Counted from the stretch's first letter, positions 54,314-63,002 are shown. The stretch is DNA of 64,000 nt from G965237725 sp965237725 (GCA_965237725.1 OZ250151.1:2790001-2854000), one strand, 5' to 3'. Notes: generated from the letters alone by a model not told the origin. Translations and numbers: made by a program.

Positions 54314-54321
54314 GCAGTCAT
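54308..54321. repeat. Spacer motif CAATAAGCRGTCA, copy 3
   Basis: CAATAAGCAGTCAT overlaps the last codon and stop of the Hint gene. With copy 2 it brackets that gene as an 846-bp interval between identical 14-bp direct repeats. Confidence 0.5.
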
Positions 54322-54484
54322 TCTTAAACTAAATGATAAAGTGTTGTGTTCACCAATTGAACTAACCACTCACAGCGGTCATTGAGTAGATATCATAACC
54401 GTTACAAGTGTAGTTCCGTATATTGCCAGCCCCAGAGGGCTCGTTTAAGTACTATGTCAGTGAAATCTTTGGATAGATGACTCA

Positions 54485-55417
54485 ATGACAAAACCCCAAG
54501 CACCAAAAATTGACCTCGTTTCCGGCTTACTGTTGCTCGGATTAGCAACAGTATGGGGAGGATCATTTTTCTTTGCTGAAATAGCTCTAAGGGAAGTACC
54601 CCCTCTAACAGTAGCGTTGCATCGAGTTTTTTGGGCAGTGCCAGCATTGTTTCTTGTGGTTTTATGGCAAGGCATCAAAATACCCCGGTCAATGATCGCC
54701 TGGCTTAGCTATTTCGTGATGGGGGCGTTAAACAATGCGATCCCATTTTCACTCATATTCTGGGGACAGACAGAAATCGGAAGTGGTCTAGCATCAATAC
54801 TGAACAGTACAACCGCTTTTTTTAGTGTCATTGTGGCCGGTGTGTTTCTTATTGATGAGGCGCTTACAACTCGAAAAATAATTGGTGCGATGTTTGGTAT
54901 ATTTGGCGTGGCGGTGATTATGGGGGTTGATGCGTTGGTCAATTTTGATTTACGTAATCTGGCCCAACTCGCAATAATGGGGGCTGCGTTGTCCTATGCA
55001 TTCGCTGGCGTTTGGGGTAAGCGTTTCCTGTCTGCATATCCACCAATAATGAATGCATTCGGAATGTTGGTTGCGAGCACCGTTCTCATGATCCCAGTTG
55101 CCGTTTTATCCGAGGGGGTGCCTGTTTTGACGTTGTCCACAGAAGTATGGGCCTCCCTCATTGCAGTGGCAATCTTGTCAACCGCAGTTGCCTATCTGCT
55201 CTATTTCAAAATCCTCGCACGGGCTGGGTCTGCGAATCTTATGCTTGTAACGCTTTTGATCCCGCCTATCGCAGTTGGCCTGAGTTTCACATTTCTTGGA
55301 GAAAGGATGGGCAACGAGGCGTTGGTTGGTTTTGGCTTAATTGCTGTGGGTCTACTCGTAACTGATGGAAGGTTGATTGATTTATTACGTCAAAATACAT
55401 CACAAGTTGATAGGTAA
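54485..55417 (+). CDS. EamA/DMT-family transporter
   Basis: 310 residues with two EamA repeats: WGGSFFFAEIALREVPPLTVALHR at the first helix and a second-half VTLLIPPIAVGLSFTFLGERMGNEA helix, the classic RhaT/YdcZ-like exporter pattern. A single gene with its own spacer. It is the last plus-strand gene before a recombination scar at 55.5 kb. Confidence 0.88.
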   Translation: MTKPQAPKIDLVSGLLLLGLATVWGGSFFFAEIALREVPPLTVALHRVFWAVPALFLVVLWQGIKIPRSMIAWLSYFVMGALNNAIPFSLIFWGQTEIGSGLASILNSTTAFFSVIVAGVFLIDEALTTRKIIGAMFGIFGVAVIMGVDALVNFDLRNLAQLAIMGAALSYAFAGVWGKRFLSAYPPIMNAFGMLVASTVLMIPVAVLSEGVPVLTLSTEVWASLIAVAILSTAVAYLLYFKILARAGSANLMLVTLLIPPIAVGLSFTFLGERMGNEALVGFGLIAVGLLVTDGRLIDLLRQNTSQVDR

Positions 55418-55832
55418 GAGACATCTTGTGTGAACGCGGGCAAACAAGGGGTGGTTACTGTACAAAAGCACCTGACCCTATTTGTAAATAGTTACGATCC
55501 AGTCTCAGTTTTAACACTTAATCTTAGGGTGTGAATTCGCGCTTGATTTCATACCCGGATTCTTCGGGTTCCTGGTCTACCAGATATTCAGGAAAGCCAG
55601 GGGCACGAAGATCTTCGCTGCACCAGCTTAATATTTATTATGGAAGGATTGTCTTTACTGTAAATGTTCAGGCTTGATCTGGTGTTGTTATTTTTAAGGT
55701 TCGATATATTCTGACGCTGTTATACTCATTTCTGCCATTTGTTGAATTTCAATGAATGTTATCGGAGTGCGAAAGCAGCCATTTAAAAATGTATGTTTCC
55801 ACATATATTTAAGAGTGTCTACCCTAGGCAAA
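55418..55832. other. Intergenic region containing a mosaic recombination scar
   Basis: 415 bp with no intact gene. From 55484 to 55622 it copies the 3' end and trailer of the dehydrogenase at 57772; from 55615 to 55727 it resembles the 3' end and trailer of the MFS gene at 44989. The two parts meet at TCGCYGCA, common to both sources. Confidence 0.7.
55484..55622 (-). pseudogene. 3' fragment of the beta-hydroxyacid dehydrogenase gene
   Basis: 139 bp matching 57732-57870 with two mismatches. The coding part (55524-55622) would encode the last ~32 residues ending KREFTP and stop; the rest is the shared trailer. It has no start or catalytic part, so it is not functional. With the intact gene end it forms a direct repeat flanking the LysR and 2OG oxygenase genes. 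Confidence 0.8.
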
Positions 55833-56738
55833 TTAATCTGATTGAATATCCGCGATAGCAATTTGGCTTTTTAGCCAGTTATGAAACATGACGATTTTTG
55901 GTATGGCCATCTTTTGCATTGGAGTAATTAAATAATACCCTTCACCCGTTCTCGCTTTATGAGCGTGTGCCATTACCAATGTCTTTGTACGCAATTCTTT
56001 CTCAATAAGTATTGAAGGAAGAACGCTTACGCCGTAGCCTGATATAGCCGCTTCAATCACCATATCAAACTGAGGAAAGGACAGCCCTGTACTCTGCAAC
56101 ACGATATCCTGACGATTTTGACTATCCAACCAGATTCTCCAAGATTGCGGTCTTGTACTATGAAAGATTCGACGATATTTGAAAAGTTCTTCTAGGTTTT
56201 CCGTCGGAGAAGGAAAAATCGAAGGTGCCGCCACCACCACTAAATCCTCAGACATCAATCGGTCACAATGAAAGCCCACAAATGGCTCATTGCCATGAAC
56301 AATACCTATATCAATATTAGCAACACTTAACTGATCGTTGTTTTGATATGTTATAGAATTGACGTTGAGTTCCAGATTTTCACTAACAAAGCTAAGGATA
56401 AGCGGCAGTAACCACCGTGTACCCAAGGTAGGATAGCAACCGACATTAAGACTTCCAGATATTTCCTTAAATGATTTTAACTTGATTGTTGAAGCTTCGA
56501 GCGATTGAAGTAAATGTGTTATTTCGTTTAAATAAATCTGCCCCCCTGTAGTCAACACCACGCGTTGCTTGGTTCGTATGAATAAATCCTGACCAAGGAA
56601 TTCTTCCAATAACTTGATCTGCCGGCTGATAGCTCCCTGACTTAGCGCAAGCTCTCTGCCGGCTTGGCTGAAGCTTTCGCCACGTCCGGCAGCTTCGAAA
56701 CATTGTAAGGACATTGTTGAGGGAATCAGTCTACGCAT
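55833..56738 (-). CDS. LysR-family transcriptional regulator (GcvA-like)
   Basis: 301 residues. The N-terminal helix-turn-helix is clear: FEAAGRGESFSQAGRELALSQGAISRQIKLLEE, followed by DLFIRTKQRVVLT. The rest is the two-lobed substrate-binding domain. It is divergent from the 2OG oxygenase gene 192 bp away, the usual layout for a LysR regulator and its target. The intergenic region has direct TAATTCG repeats. Inducer unknown. Confidence 0.9.
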   Translation of the reverse strand: MRRLIPSTMSLQCFEAAGRGESFSQAGRELALSQGAISRQIKLLEEFLGQDLFIRTKQRVVLTTGGQIYLNEITHLLQSLEASTIKLKSFKEISGSLNVGCYPTLGTRWLLPLILSFVSENLELNVNSITYQNNDQLSVANIDIGIVHGNEPFVGFHCDRLMSEDLVVVAAPSIFPSPTENLEELFKYRRIFHSTRPQSWRIWLDSQNRQDIVLQSTGLSFPQFDMVIEAAISGYGVSVLPSILIEKELRTKTLVMAHAHKARTGEGYYLITPMQKMAIPKIVMFHNWLKSQIAIADIQSD

Positions 56739-56775
56739 ATCTTGTGCATCACCAGTTAATTACATTATTTAATTA

Positions 56776-56791
56776 TAATTCGCATAATTCG
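56776..56791. promoter_or_regulatory. TAATTCG direct repeats in the LysR/oxygenase intergenic region
   Basis: TAATTCG at 56776 and again at 56785 (9-bp period) in an AT-rich stretch 37 bp before the LysR start. A possible regulator site; weak evidence. Confidence 0.3.
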
Positions 56792-56930
56792 TAATATATC
56801 AAGCAATCTTATAGAAGTTAATGAGAATTATTGATTAAATCATCAGTAATAATGGCTATCAATAATTTTGGTGTATAGATAAAGTTGAGACAAAGATGGT
56901 TCTATAAACTTAATACAAGCGGACGAAACT

Positions 56931-57593
56931 GTGAGACAAGAACAATCAGATATAGATATCGACCAGACTAAAATGAAAAACTGGTTGGGTAACATGCCGG
57001 ATACTCAGCGTGTAGCAAATTTTATTGAGGGGCCTAATATTCAGCGATTAAACCTAAAATTTGACATTGATGAACTACAAAATGCGCTGAGTTTAGTTTC
57101 CGCAAACGCTAAATATGTTGGCGAAGATGTTGACAATGGGCATGGAACAATCCCGTTAACCCGGCGTCCGGGTGTCGAACAGTTATCAGACAATGACATT
57201 TCTGGAAGATATTGGTTGCGGGCGGATGAACGCTACGAAGAAGAACCCCGCGAAGAACTCGTGAATGAGTTTGCCTTCAGTGAGTTTATACCAGAATTTG
57301 CTGGAACCTATTTTGAATACGTATATCAACAGCTAACCGCTAGATTCCCTATCGGTCGAATGCGCATACTCTCAAAAGCGGAGCATTGTTGTAATCACTG
57401 GCATCGAGATCCAGAACCAAGATTGCATATCCCTGTGATAACTAACCCAGGGTCCTTGTTTATCGTCAATAATCATTGTACCCACCTTCCAGCGGATGGC
57501 TCCGTATATTTTACTGATACACGCGGGTATCATGCAGCCTTAAATGGTGGCTTCTATGACAGAATTCATATCGTAGCTACTTTACCAATATAA
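56931..57593 (+). CDS. Asp/Asn hydroxylase-like 2-oxoglutarate oxygenase
   Basis: 220 residues starting with GTG. The C-terminal half has HWHRDPEPRLHIPVITNPG, which supplies a His-x-Asp-like iron site and the RLHIP strand typical of Asp/Asn beta-hydroxylase relatives, a second His in GYHAALNGG and an Arg in YDRIHIV. The N-terminal half is unassigned. It is divergent from a LysR regulator that probably controls it. It lies within the 2.2-kb interval bounded by the 139-bp direct repeat. Confidence 0.78.
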   Translation: MRQEQSDIDIDQTKMKNWLGNMPDTQRVANFIEGPNIQRLNLKFDIDELQNALSLVSANAKYVGEDVDNGHGTIPLTRRPGVEQLSDNDISGRYWLRADERYEEEPREELVNEFAFSEFIPEFAGTYFEYVYQQLTARFPIGRMRILSKAEHCCNHWHRDPEPRLHIPVITNPGSLFIVNNHCTHLPADGSVYFTDTRGYHAALNGGFYDRIHIVATLPI

Positions 57594-57731
57594 GGTAATT
57601 GCGTGTTCTTAAAAAATACAGAGCTTTTAATGACTGCATTGCGGAAATTGTAACGAACCTTGAAGCTCATCGGTTGTCCCTTCAGGGCAAAACTCGGTCA
57701 GTCACCGTCCGAAAGTATCTGAACTAAATTG

Positions 57732-57870
57732 GTAAATAGTTACGATCCAGTCTCAGTTTTAACACTTAATCTTAGGGTGTGAATTCGCGCTTGATTTCAT
57801 ACCCGGATTCTTCGGGTTCCTGGTCTACCAGATATTCAGGAAAGCCCGGGGCACGAAGATCTTCGCCGCA
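57732..57870. repeat. 139-bp direct repeat, intact-gene copy
   Basis: 3' end and trailer of the dehydrogenase gene, repeated at 55484-55622 with two mismatches. Recombination between the copies would remove the LysR regulator and the 2OG oxygenase. Confidence 0.85.
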
Positions 57871-58731
57871 ATCATCTTCCAGCCGCTTCACTACCGTGGA
57901 CGACCAGACCCGAGGTCCAAATCGCTTTAACCCGTCTTTCATAATATCCACACATAGCGGCGATAGCTCCAGCCGTACATTATGCTTTTTTCCGAGGTCA
58001 TCGAACAAAGATAAATCCTTAACCTCGTGATCCATGGTGAAATTGATATTGTAACTGCCATTTAATATCAGCTGCCCTTCGGTTTCATGGACAAATGAAT
58101 TGCCCGAAGAAACGCGAATCGCTTCATAGGCCGTCCCCAGATCAATGCCTGCTTTCTTCGCCACCATAAAAGCTTCTCCAGTAGAGACGAGCTGTACCCC
58201 GGCGAGATAATTGGTGATAACTTTAAGCACCGATGCAGAGCCCAGCGGACCAGTATGAATTATTTCGCGACCCATGACCTTGAGCAAGGGCAGGGCTTTT
58301 TCAAAACCCGTCCGCTCGCCCCCTGCAAAAATAGCAATATTCCCTGTGGCAGCGCGGTGGCAACCGCCGGAGACCGGGCTGTCCAGAGGAATAGCGCCTT
58401 TGGCCATTACTTTTTCGCCAATACGTTTAACTTCGTCCTCGTCCGTGGTGCTCATCTCCAGCCAGACCTTGCCATCAGATAAACCCGCCAAGACTCCATT
58501 TTCCTCTTCCATCACCAGGGCGGAGGTTTCTGGCGTCGGTAGACAGGTAATGATCACATCGGCAGCCTCGGCCAGATCCTTACCGCTATGCGCCCATTTT
58601 GCTCCCTGGTCGAGAAGTTTTTTTGCGGCTTCCGGATCGATATCCCGAACCGTAACATCGAAGTTATGACGCAATAAACTGCCCGCCAGTTTGGCGCCCA
58701 CATTACCCAGGCCAATAAAACCAATTTTCAT
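57772..58731 (-). CDS. Beta-hydroxyacid dehydrogenase (3-hydroxyisobutyrate/tartronate-semialdehyde type)
   Basis: 319 residues. The N-terminal GFIGLGNVGAKLA is the NAD(P)-binding motif; DSPVSGGCHRA is the substrate loop, and the catalytic Lys is in LKVITNYLAG. Such enzymes oxidise 3-hydroxyacids, or reduce semialdehydes, with NAD(P). It is the last gene of the operon TauD, FAD oxidase, dehydrogenase (gaps of 40-41 bp). Its 3' end is duplicated upstream at 55.5 kb. Exact substrate unknown. Confidence 0.9.
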   Translation of the reverse strand: MKIGFIGLGNVGAKLAGSLLRHNFDVTVRDIDPEAAKKLLDQGAKWAHSGKDLAEAADVIITCLPTPETSALVMEEENGVLAGLSDGKVWLEMSTTDEDEVKRIGEKVMAKGAIPLDSPVSGGCHRAATGNIAIFAGGERTGFEKALPLLKVMGREIIHTGPLGSASVLKVITNYLAGVQLVSTGEAFMVAKKAGIDLGTAYEAIRVSSGNSFVHETEGQLILNGSYNINFTMDHEVKDLSLFDDLGKKHNVRLELSPLCVDIMKDGLKRFGPRVWSSTVVKRLEDDCGEDLRAPGFPEYLVDQEPEESGYEIKREFTP

Positions 58732-58771
58732 AAGTTTAGTCTCTCAATAAATTCAAAGTTGGGGTTCAAAA

Positions 58772-60076
58772 TTATCTTTCCAGGCGATCCTGAAAATCTT
58801 TTATATAATGCATCGCTTTGACAAAGGGATTACGAATGCTATGAAAGGGAATGGTTCGAGGGCTTGTGATGGGGATTACATCACTTACCGATTCGCTATC
58901 CGAACAAATTTCCGCCAACCATTTTCCCATCAACGAGGCCATAGCCACTCCTCTACCGTTATAACCCAAGCCAGCAAAAACTCCCGGTCCTAGCTCATGG
59001 ACATGGGGTACGCCGTCCAGGGTCACGCACACCTTACCGCACCAGCTAAATTCGATATCAGGCTGGCCCAGCTGGGGATAAATTTCCCGAATGCGGGCGA
59101 TGATGCTTTCGTAATCATTAGCTGAATTGGCTTCATAGGGTCCTCCGGCACCGCCCATAACCAATCTGCCCATATGGTCTTTTCGAAAGTAGGTTAGCAG
59201 TCGACGGGTATCGGCCACAACCTGTTCCTCGGGCAGGATAATTTTCTGCAGTTGTTCGGATAATGGTTTGGTCGCTATCTTGTAGCTGTAGAGGGGAATG
59301 ACGCTTTTACTCAAGTGTTTTATTAATGGATCATGGGGAACCAGATTAGTATAGCCATTGGTGCAGATTAAAACCTTGTCTGCGGTCAACGTTCCCTGGT
59401 TGGATATGATGCATTTTTGATCTCCCTTTGTTTCAATCTTAATTGCCGGGCTATAACTAAAAAATCTGGCACCATTTGACAATGCGGCCTGAGCCAGCCC
59501 GCGACAATAACTCAAAGGCTGGACGCTACCCGCGCGTTTATCCAGAAATCCACCGATATAATAATCCGAGCCAATGAGTTTGGCGGTTTGCTCCCGATCG
59601 AGAAATTCCACCGGCGCGCCGGTGCTTGCATGGTATTCGCCATAGTCTTGTAGATATTCCAGGGACTTTTTCGAATAGGCGGGCTGGATAATACCACTGC
59701 GCACCGGATGACATTTTATTTGATGTTTTTCGATTAACGAAAAAGTAAAATCTGGCGCGGTTCCGATTAATTTATAAAGCTTGGCGCCCAGTTCCTTGCC
59801 CCAGACCTGTTGAACTTCTTCCACGGTGCGTTTGATTCCCGGGTTGACCTGCCCGCCATTTCGTCCAGAAGCACCGACCCCGGGTTCGCCGGCATCGATA
59901 ACTGCGACATCGATATTTTTCTCGGCAAGATGTAATGCTGCAGATGAGCCGGTAAAGCCCGCACCAATAATCGCAACCTGGGTTTTGTGATCGCCTTCTA
60001 AGTTGGGTTGTTCGGGTAGCTGGTTTGCGGTTGCTGCCCACAACGAATTGGGCATTTGAATTTTTGATTCAGCCAT
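58772..60076 (-). CDS. FAD-dependent amine/amino-acid oxidase (DAO family, PuuB-like)
   Basis: 434 residues. The FAD dinucleotide motif IIGAGFTGSSAALHLA (about 35-50), the GASGRNGGQV segment and the C-terminal GLGYNGRGVAMA are typical of gamma-glutamylputrescine oxidase and related sarcosine-oxidase-like enzymes. The N-terminal LWAATANQ segment fits the PuuB/OrdL group. It would oxidise a secondary or primary amine to an imine or aldehyde with H2O2 or electron transfer. Middle gene of a three-gene catabolic operon. Confidence 0.9.
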   Translation of the reverse strand: MAESKIQMPNSLWAATANQLPEQPNLEGDHKTQVAIIGAGFTGSSAALHLAEKNIDVAVIDAGEPGVGASGRNGGQVNPGIKRTVEEVQQVWGKELGAKLYKLIGTAPDFTFSLIEKHQIKCHPVRSGIIQPAYSKKSLEYLQDYGEYHASTGAPVEFLDREQTAKLIGSDYYIGGFLDKRAGSVQPLSYCRGLAQAALSNGARFFSYSPAIKIETKGDQKCIISNQGTLTADKVLICTNGYTNLVPHDPLIKHLSKSVIPLYSYKIATKPLSEQLQKIILPEEQVVADTRRLLTYFRKDHMGRLVMGGAGGPYEANSANDYESIIARIREIYPQLGQPDIEFSWCGKVCVTLDGVPHVHELGPGVFAGLGYNGRGVAMASLMGKWLAEICSDSESVSDVIPITSPRTIPFHSIRNPFVKAMHYIKDFQDRLER

Positions 60077-60117
60077 TGGGGTAAATCAGTGCAATGAAAA
60101 TCTTTGCGTCTTGATAT

Positions 60118-60996
60118 TTAGTATGGCCGATCACCATTAATAGTGATGCGATGCATCAGGCGCTTCTGACCTGGATAGTCGTTGGTGGCGTAGTGCATGG
60201 TGCAGCGATTGTCCCAGAAAACCACGGTGCCAGGCTGCCACTGAATACGACAGGTGAAGTCGGGACGGGTTGAGTGTTCGAATAGATATCCCAGCATGGG
60301 ACGGCTTTCTTCGATGGTCATGTTCTCGAATCGACTGGTGAAGTATTCATTGACGAATAGCGCCTTTTGCTTTGTTTCCGGATGGGTGCGGATAACTGGA
60401 TGAATCACTGGCTCGGGTTGTTCGCTTTCATCCACAGTAGAGACGTTGTGTTGATCAACTCGATGTTCCGCGTTTAATCCGCCGAGTAATTCCTTGTAGG
60501 TGTCGGACAGGGTCTGGTAAGCCAGATACATATTCGAAAACAGGGTGTCACCGCCAAATTCGGGTAGTTCCACAGCATATAAAATTGAGCCAAGGGAAGG
60601 TTTCTCTCCCCAGCTGATATCGCTATGCCAAAGTCCGGTAAAGCGTTTTTCATCATTTTCCTCAGATCGAATTTCGATTACCTCGTTTACACCATCGACG
60701 CCATGGACGAATGGGTTTATGTGTAAATCACCAAATTTTTCACCAAAATTCTTGAGATCAGCAGGGGAAAGTTTCTGGTCTCGAAATACGATGACCTGAT
60801 GGTTGAGTAATGCCTGTCGGATATCCGCAAACGTAACATCATCCATTGCCTCAGCCAGATTAATGCCATCTACTTCAGCACCTAGCGCGCCATTTATGGG
60901 CCGCGTGGACAGGGTTGCATAATCGTGATTTGCTGATTGAGATTCAGACTGGGTGGGTGTAACAAAACTATTAATGGACATGATTTTCCTCCACAA
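60118..60996 (-). CDS. TauD/TfdA-family 2-oxoglutarate dioxygenase
   Basis: 292 residues. Iron ligands are His and Asp in GLWHSDISW and the distal His in TMHYATND; the 2-oxoglutarate Arg is in RLMHRITI. The family oxidises small acids or amines, such as taurine, 2,4-D or alkylsulfates, by hydroxylation next to the leaving group. As the first gene of the operon with an amine oxidase and a dehydrogenase, it could start breakdown of a substituted amine. Divergent from the MttB-family gene, sharing a 134-bp promoter region. Confidence 0.92.
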   Translation of the reverse strand: MWRKIMSINSFVTPTQSESQSANHDYATLSTRPINGALGAEVDGINLAEAMDDVTFADIRQALLNHQVIVFRDQKLSPADLKNFGEKFGDLHINPFVHGVDGVNEVIEIRSEENDEKRFTGLWHSDISWGEKPSLGSILYAVELPEFGGDTLFSNMYLAYQTLSDTYKELLGGLNAEHRVDQHNVSTVDESEQPEPVIHPVIRTHPETKQKALFVNEYFTSRFENMTIEESRPMLGYLFEHSTRPDFTCRIQWQPGTVVFWDNRCTMHYATNDYPGQKRLMHRITINGDRPY

Positions 60997-61130
60997 TTTA
61001 TACGCCGATATTGGATTAAAATTAACGACATGTACAGAGGATGATTTGTCGTTGGTGGGACAAAGGGATGATTGATTCCGGGACCAATTGGATTAACATC
61101 AATGCTTTATTCCATCTCCAGGATTTGTCA

Positions 61131-62669
61131 ATGAGCGAAAAGTCCACTACAGCTGGAAACCGGCGCAGGTCCGGACGCAGCCAGAAACGCGAGCGCGTCG
61201 AGGTAATAGCACCGGCCTATATTAAACGCCAGATTCCCTATTTTGAATTTCTCGGTGAAGAGGGTCTGGTTGCTTTGGAGGACCAGGCGGACTGGCTGAT
61301 GCAGGAGATTGGACTGGAGTTTCGTGGTGATCCCGAAGCATTGCGGATCTGGAAAGCCGCGGGTGCTGATGTAAAAGATACCCGGGTTAAATTACCCAAA
61401 GGAATGGCGCGGGAGTTATGTAAGACAATTCCGGCTAAATTCACTCAAGTTGCACGAAATCCTGCTAACAGCGTTGAAATAGGGGGTAACTCCCAGGTTT
61501 TTGCCTGTGTATATGGACCGCCATTTGTGCGAGACCTGGAAGGGGGTCGACGGTACGGCACCATCGAGGATTTGGAGAACCTGGTGAAGATTGCCTACCA
61601 GCTACCCAGTATCCACCATACCGGCCTGGTGATTTGTGAACCCTGTGATGTACCCGTTTCCAAGCGTCATTTTGATCTGTTGTATGCTCATATGCGCTAC
61701 AGCGACAAACCGTTTCTCGGCGCCATAACCGAAAAGTCCCGGGCCCAGGATTGTGTAGACATGGCCCGGGTGTTGTTCGGCGAAGAATTCATGAATAACA
61801 ATTGCGTGATCATGGGAAATGTGAATACCAATTCGCCATTACTGGTGGATAAAGTGGTCACCGAAGCGGCACAGGTGTATTGCGGTGCAGGCCAGGGATT
61901 AATTGCCGCGCCATTCATTCTCGGTGGCGCTATGGGCCCGGTTACCACGGCCGCTTCCATCGCCCAGGCATTGGCGGAAGCTATGATGGTGGGTGCGTTT
62001 ACCCAATTGGTTAAATCGGGAGCGCCTTTTATTCTGGGTAATTTCCTGTCTTCCATGAGTTTGAAAAGTGGTGCACCGACTTTTGGCATGCCCGAACCGG
62101 TGATGTCGAATTTTATCATCGGCCAACTGGCGCGTCGTTTGGGTGTGCCATTACGTGCCGGCGGATCATTGACCGCATCCAAATTACCCGATGCCCAGTC
62201 TGCTGCGGAAAGTGCGGATTCCATGATGTCCACGGTTCTCGGCGGTGCCAATTTTGTATTGCATGCCGCGGGCTGGCTCGAAGGCGGTTTGTCCACAGGC
62301 TATGAAAAACTGGTTCAGGATGCCGACCGCCTGGGTGCTTATCAGGTCATGCTAGCCGGACTGCCAGTAGATGAAAATGCTTTTGCCCGTTCAGCATATT
62401 CCGAGGTCGAACCTTCCGGGCATTTTCTCGGTTGTTCCCATACCATGGCGAATTATGAAACCGCTTACTATGACGCCAAGCTGTCCGACAGCGAAAGCGT
62501 TGAACAATGGGAAGATCAGGGCAGCAAAGATTCTGCCAAGCGCGCTTATGAGCGATGGAATCAATTATTGAATGATTATGAAGCGCCGCCGATGAATGAG
62601 GCCAAAGATGAGGAGTTGAAGGCCTTTATTACGAAACGAAAGGCAGAGATTCCTGATGCCTGGTATTAA
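61131..62669 (+). CDS. MttB-family corrinoid-dependent methyltransferase (non-pyrrolysine)
   Basis: 512 residues from the Met at 61131; the frame is open to 61041, but those residues do not resemble the family. It belongs to the trimethylamine methyltransferase MttB superfamily, seen in the TIM-barrel segments FVRDLEGGRRYGTIEDL, GAMGPVTTAASIAQALAEAM and the C-terminal HFLGCSHTMANYETAYY. No in-frame amber codon interrupts it, so it is the non-pyrrolysine type, some of which demethylate glycine betaine or related quaternary amines. No corrinoid protein gene is nearby. It is adjacent to amine-oxidising genes. Confidence 0.87.
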   Translation: MSEKSTTAGNRRRSGRSQKRERVEVIAPAYIKRQIPYFEFLGEEGLVALEDQADWLMQEIGLEFRGDPEALRIWKAAGADVKDTRVKLPKGMARELCKTIPAKFTQVARNPANSVEIGGNSQVFACVYGPPFVRDLEGGRRYGTIEDLENLVKIAYQLPSIHHTGLVICEPCDVPVSKRHFDLLYAHMRYSDKPFLGAITEKSRAQDCVDMARVLFGEEFMNNNCVIMGNVNTNSPLLVDKVVTEAAQVYCGAGQGLIAAPFILGGAMGPVTTAASIAQALAEAMMVGAFTQLVKSGAPFILGNFLSSMSLKSGAPTFGMPEPVMSNFIIGQLARRLGVPLRAGGSLTASKLPDAQSAAESADSMMSTVLGGANFVLHAAGWLEGGLSTGYEKLVQDADRLGAYQVMLAGLPVDENAFARSAYSEVEPSGHFLGCSHTMANYETAYYDAKLSDSESVEQWEDQGSKDSAKRAYERWNQLLNDYEAPPMNEAKDEELKAFITKRKAEIPDAWY

Positions 62670-62729
62670 AAATTTCATTCACACGGTCTATATTTATTAT
62701 GCGCGGACCTTCGTACTCCAGATTCTCAA

Positions 62730-63002
62730 ATGCTCATGCACTTCGTGACCATGACCATTGAAACCTCGGATATCGATGTTTCCAATGATGAAGCCATATT
62801 AAAGGACAGTGAATGTGTGGGTTATGTCAACTCCGGTGGGTTCGCCCAACATGTTGGCAAATCCATGGCCATGGGTTATGTCCCAACAAAACTTGCCAAA
62901 GATGGCATGGACCTGGAAGTGGAGATAAATGGCGAGATGTTTGCGGTGAAAACAAGCATAGATCTGCTTAATGATCCATCAGGGGCCAAAGCCCGGGGAT
63001 AA
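62730..63002 (+). CDS. Orphan GcvT C-terminal-domain fragment
   Basis: 90 residues matching only the C-terminal barrel of glycine-cleavage T / dimethylglycine dehydrogenase proteins: VGYVNSGGFAQHVGKSMAMGYVPTK-type core and the final DPSGAKARG. The folate-binding N-terminal part is absent, and the frame is open only back to about 62670. It is probably the remnant of a larger folate-linked demethylase, or less likely a functional stand-alone domain. It sits 60 bp after the MttB-family gene. Confidence 0.65.
   Translation: MLMHFVTMTIETSDIDVSNDEAILKDSECVGYVNSGGFAQHVGKSMAMGYVPTKLAKDGMDLEVEINGEMFAVKTSIDLLNDPSGAKARG

Noticed and set aside
46229..55832. Integron gene-cassette array with attC sites
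   Set aside because: Same-strand single genes and shared spacer motifs suggested it, but I found no RYYYAAC/GTTRRRY core pairs and no integrase.
55484..55832. Small regulatory RNA gene in the spacer
   Set aside because: The conserved sequence is explained by its origin as gene tails; no independent promoter or terminator was seen.
61131..62669. Pyrrolysine-containing MttB
   Set aside because: The frame has no internal TAG, so no pyrrolysine codon is used.
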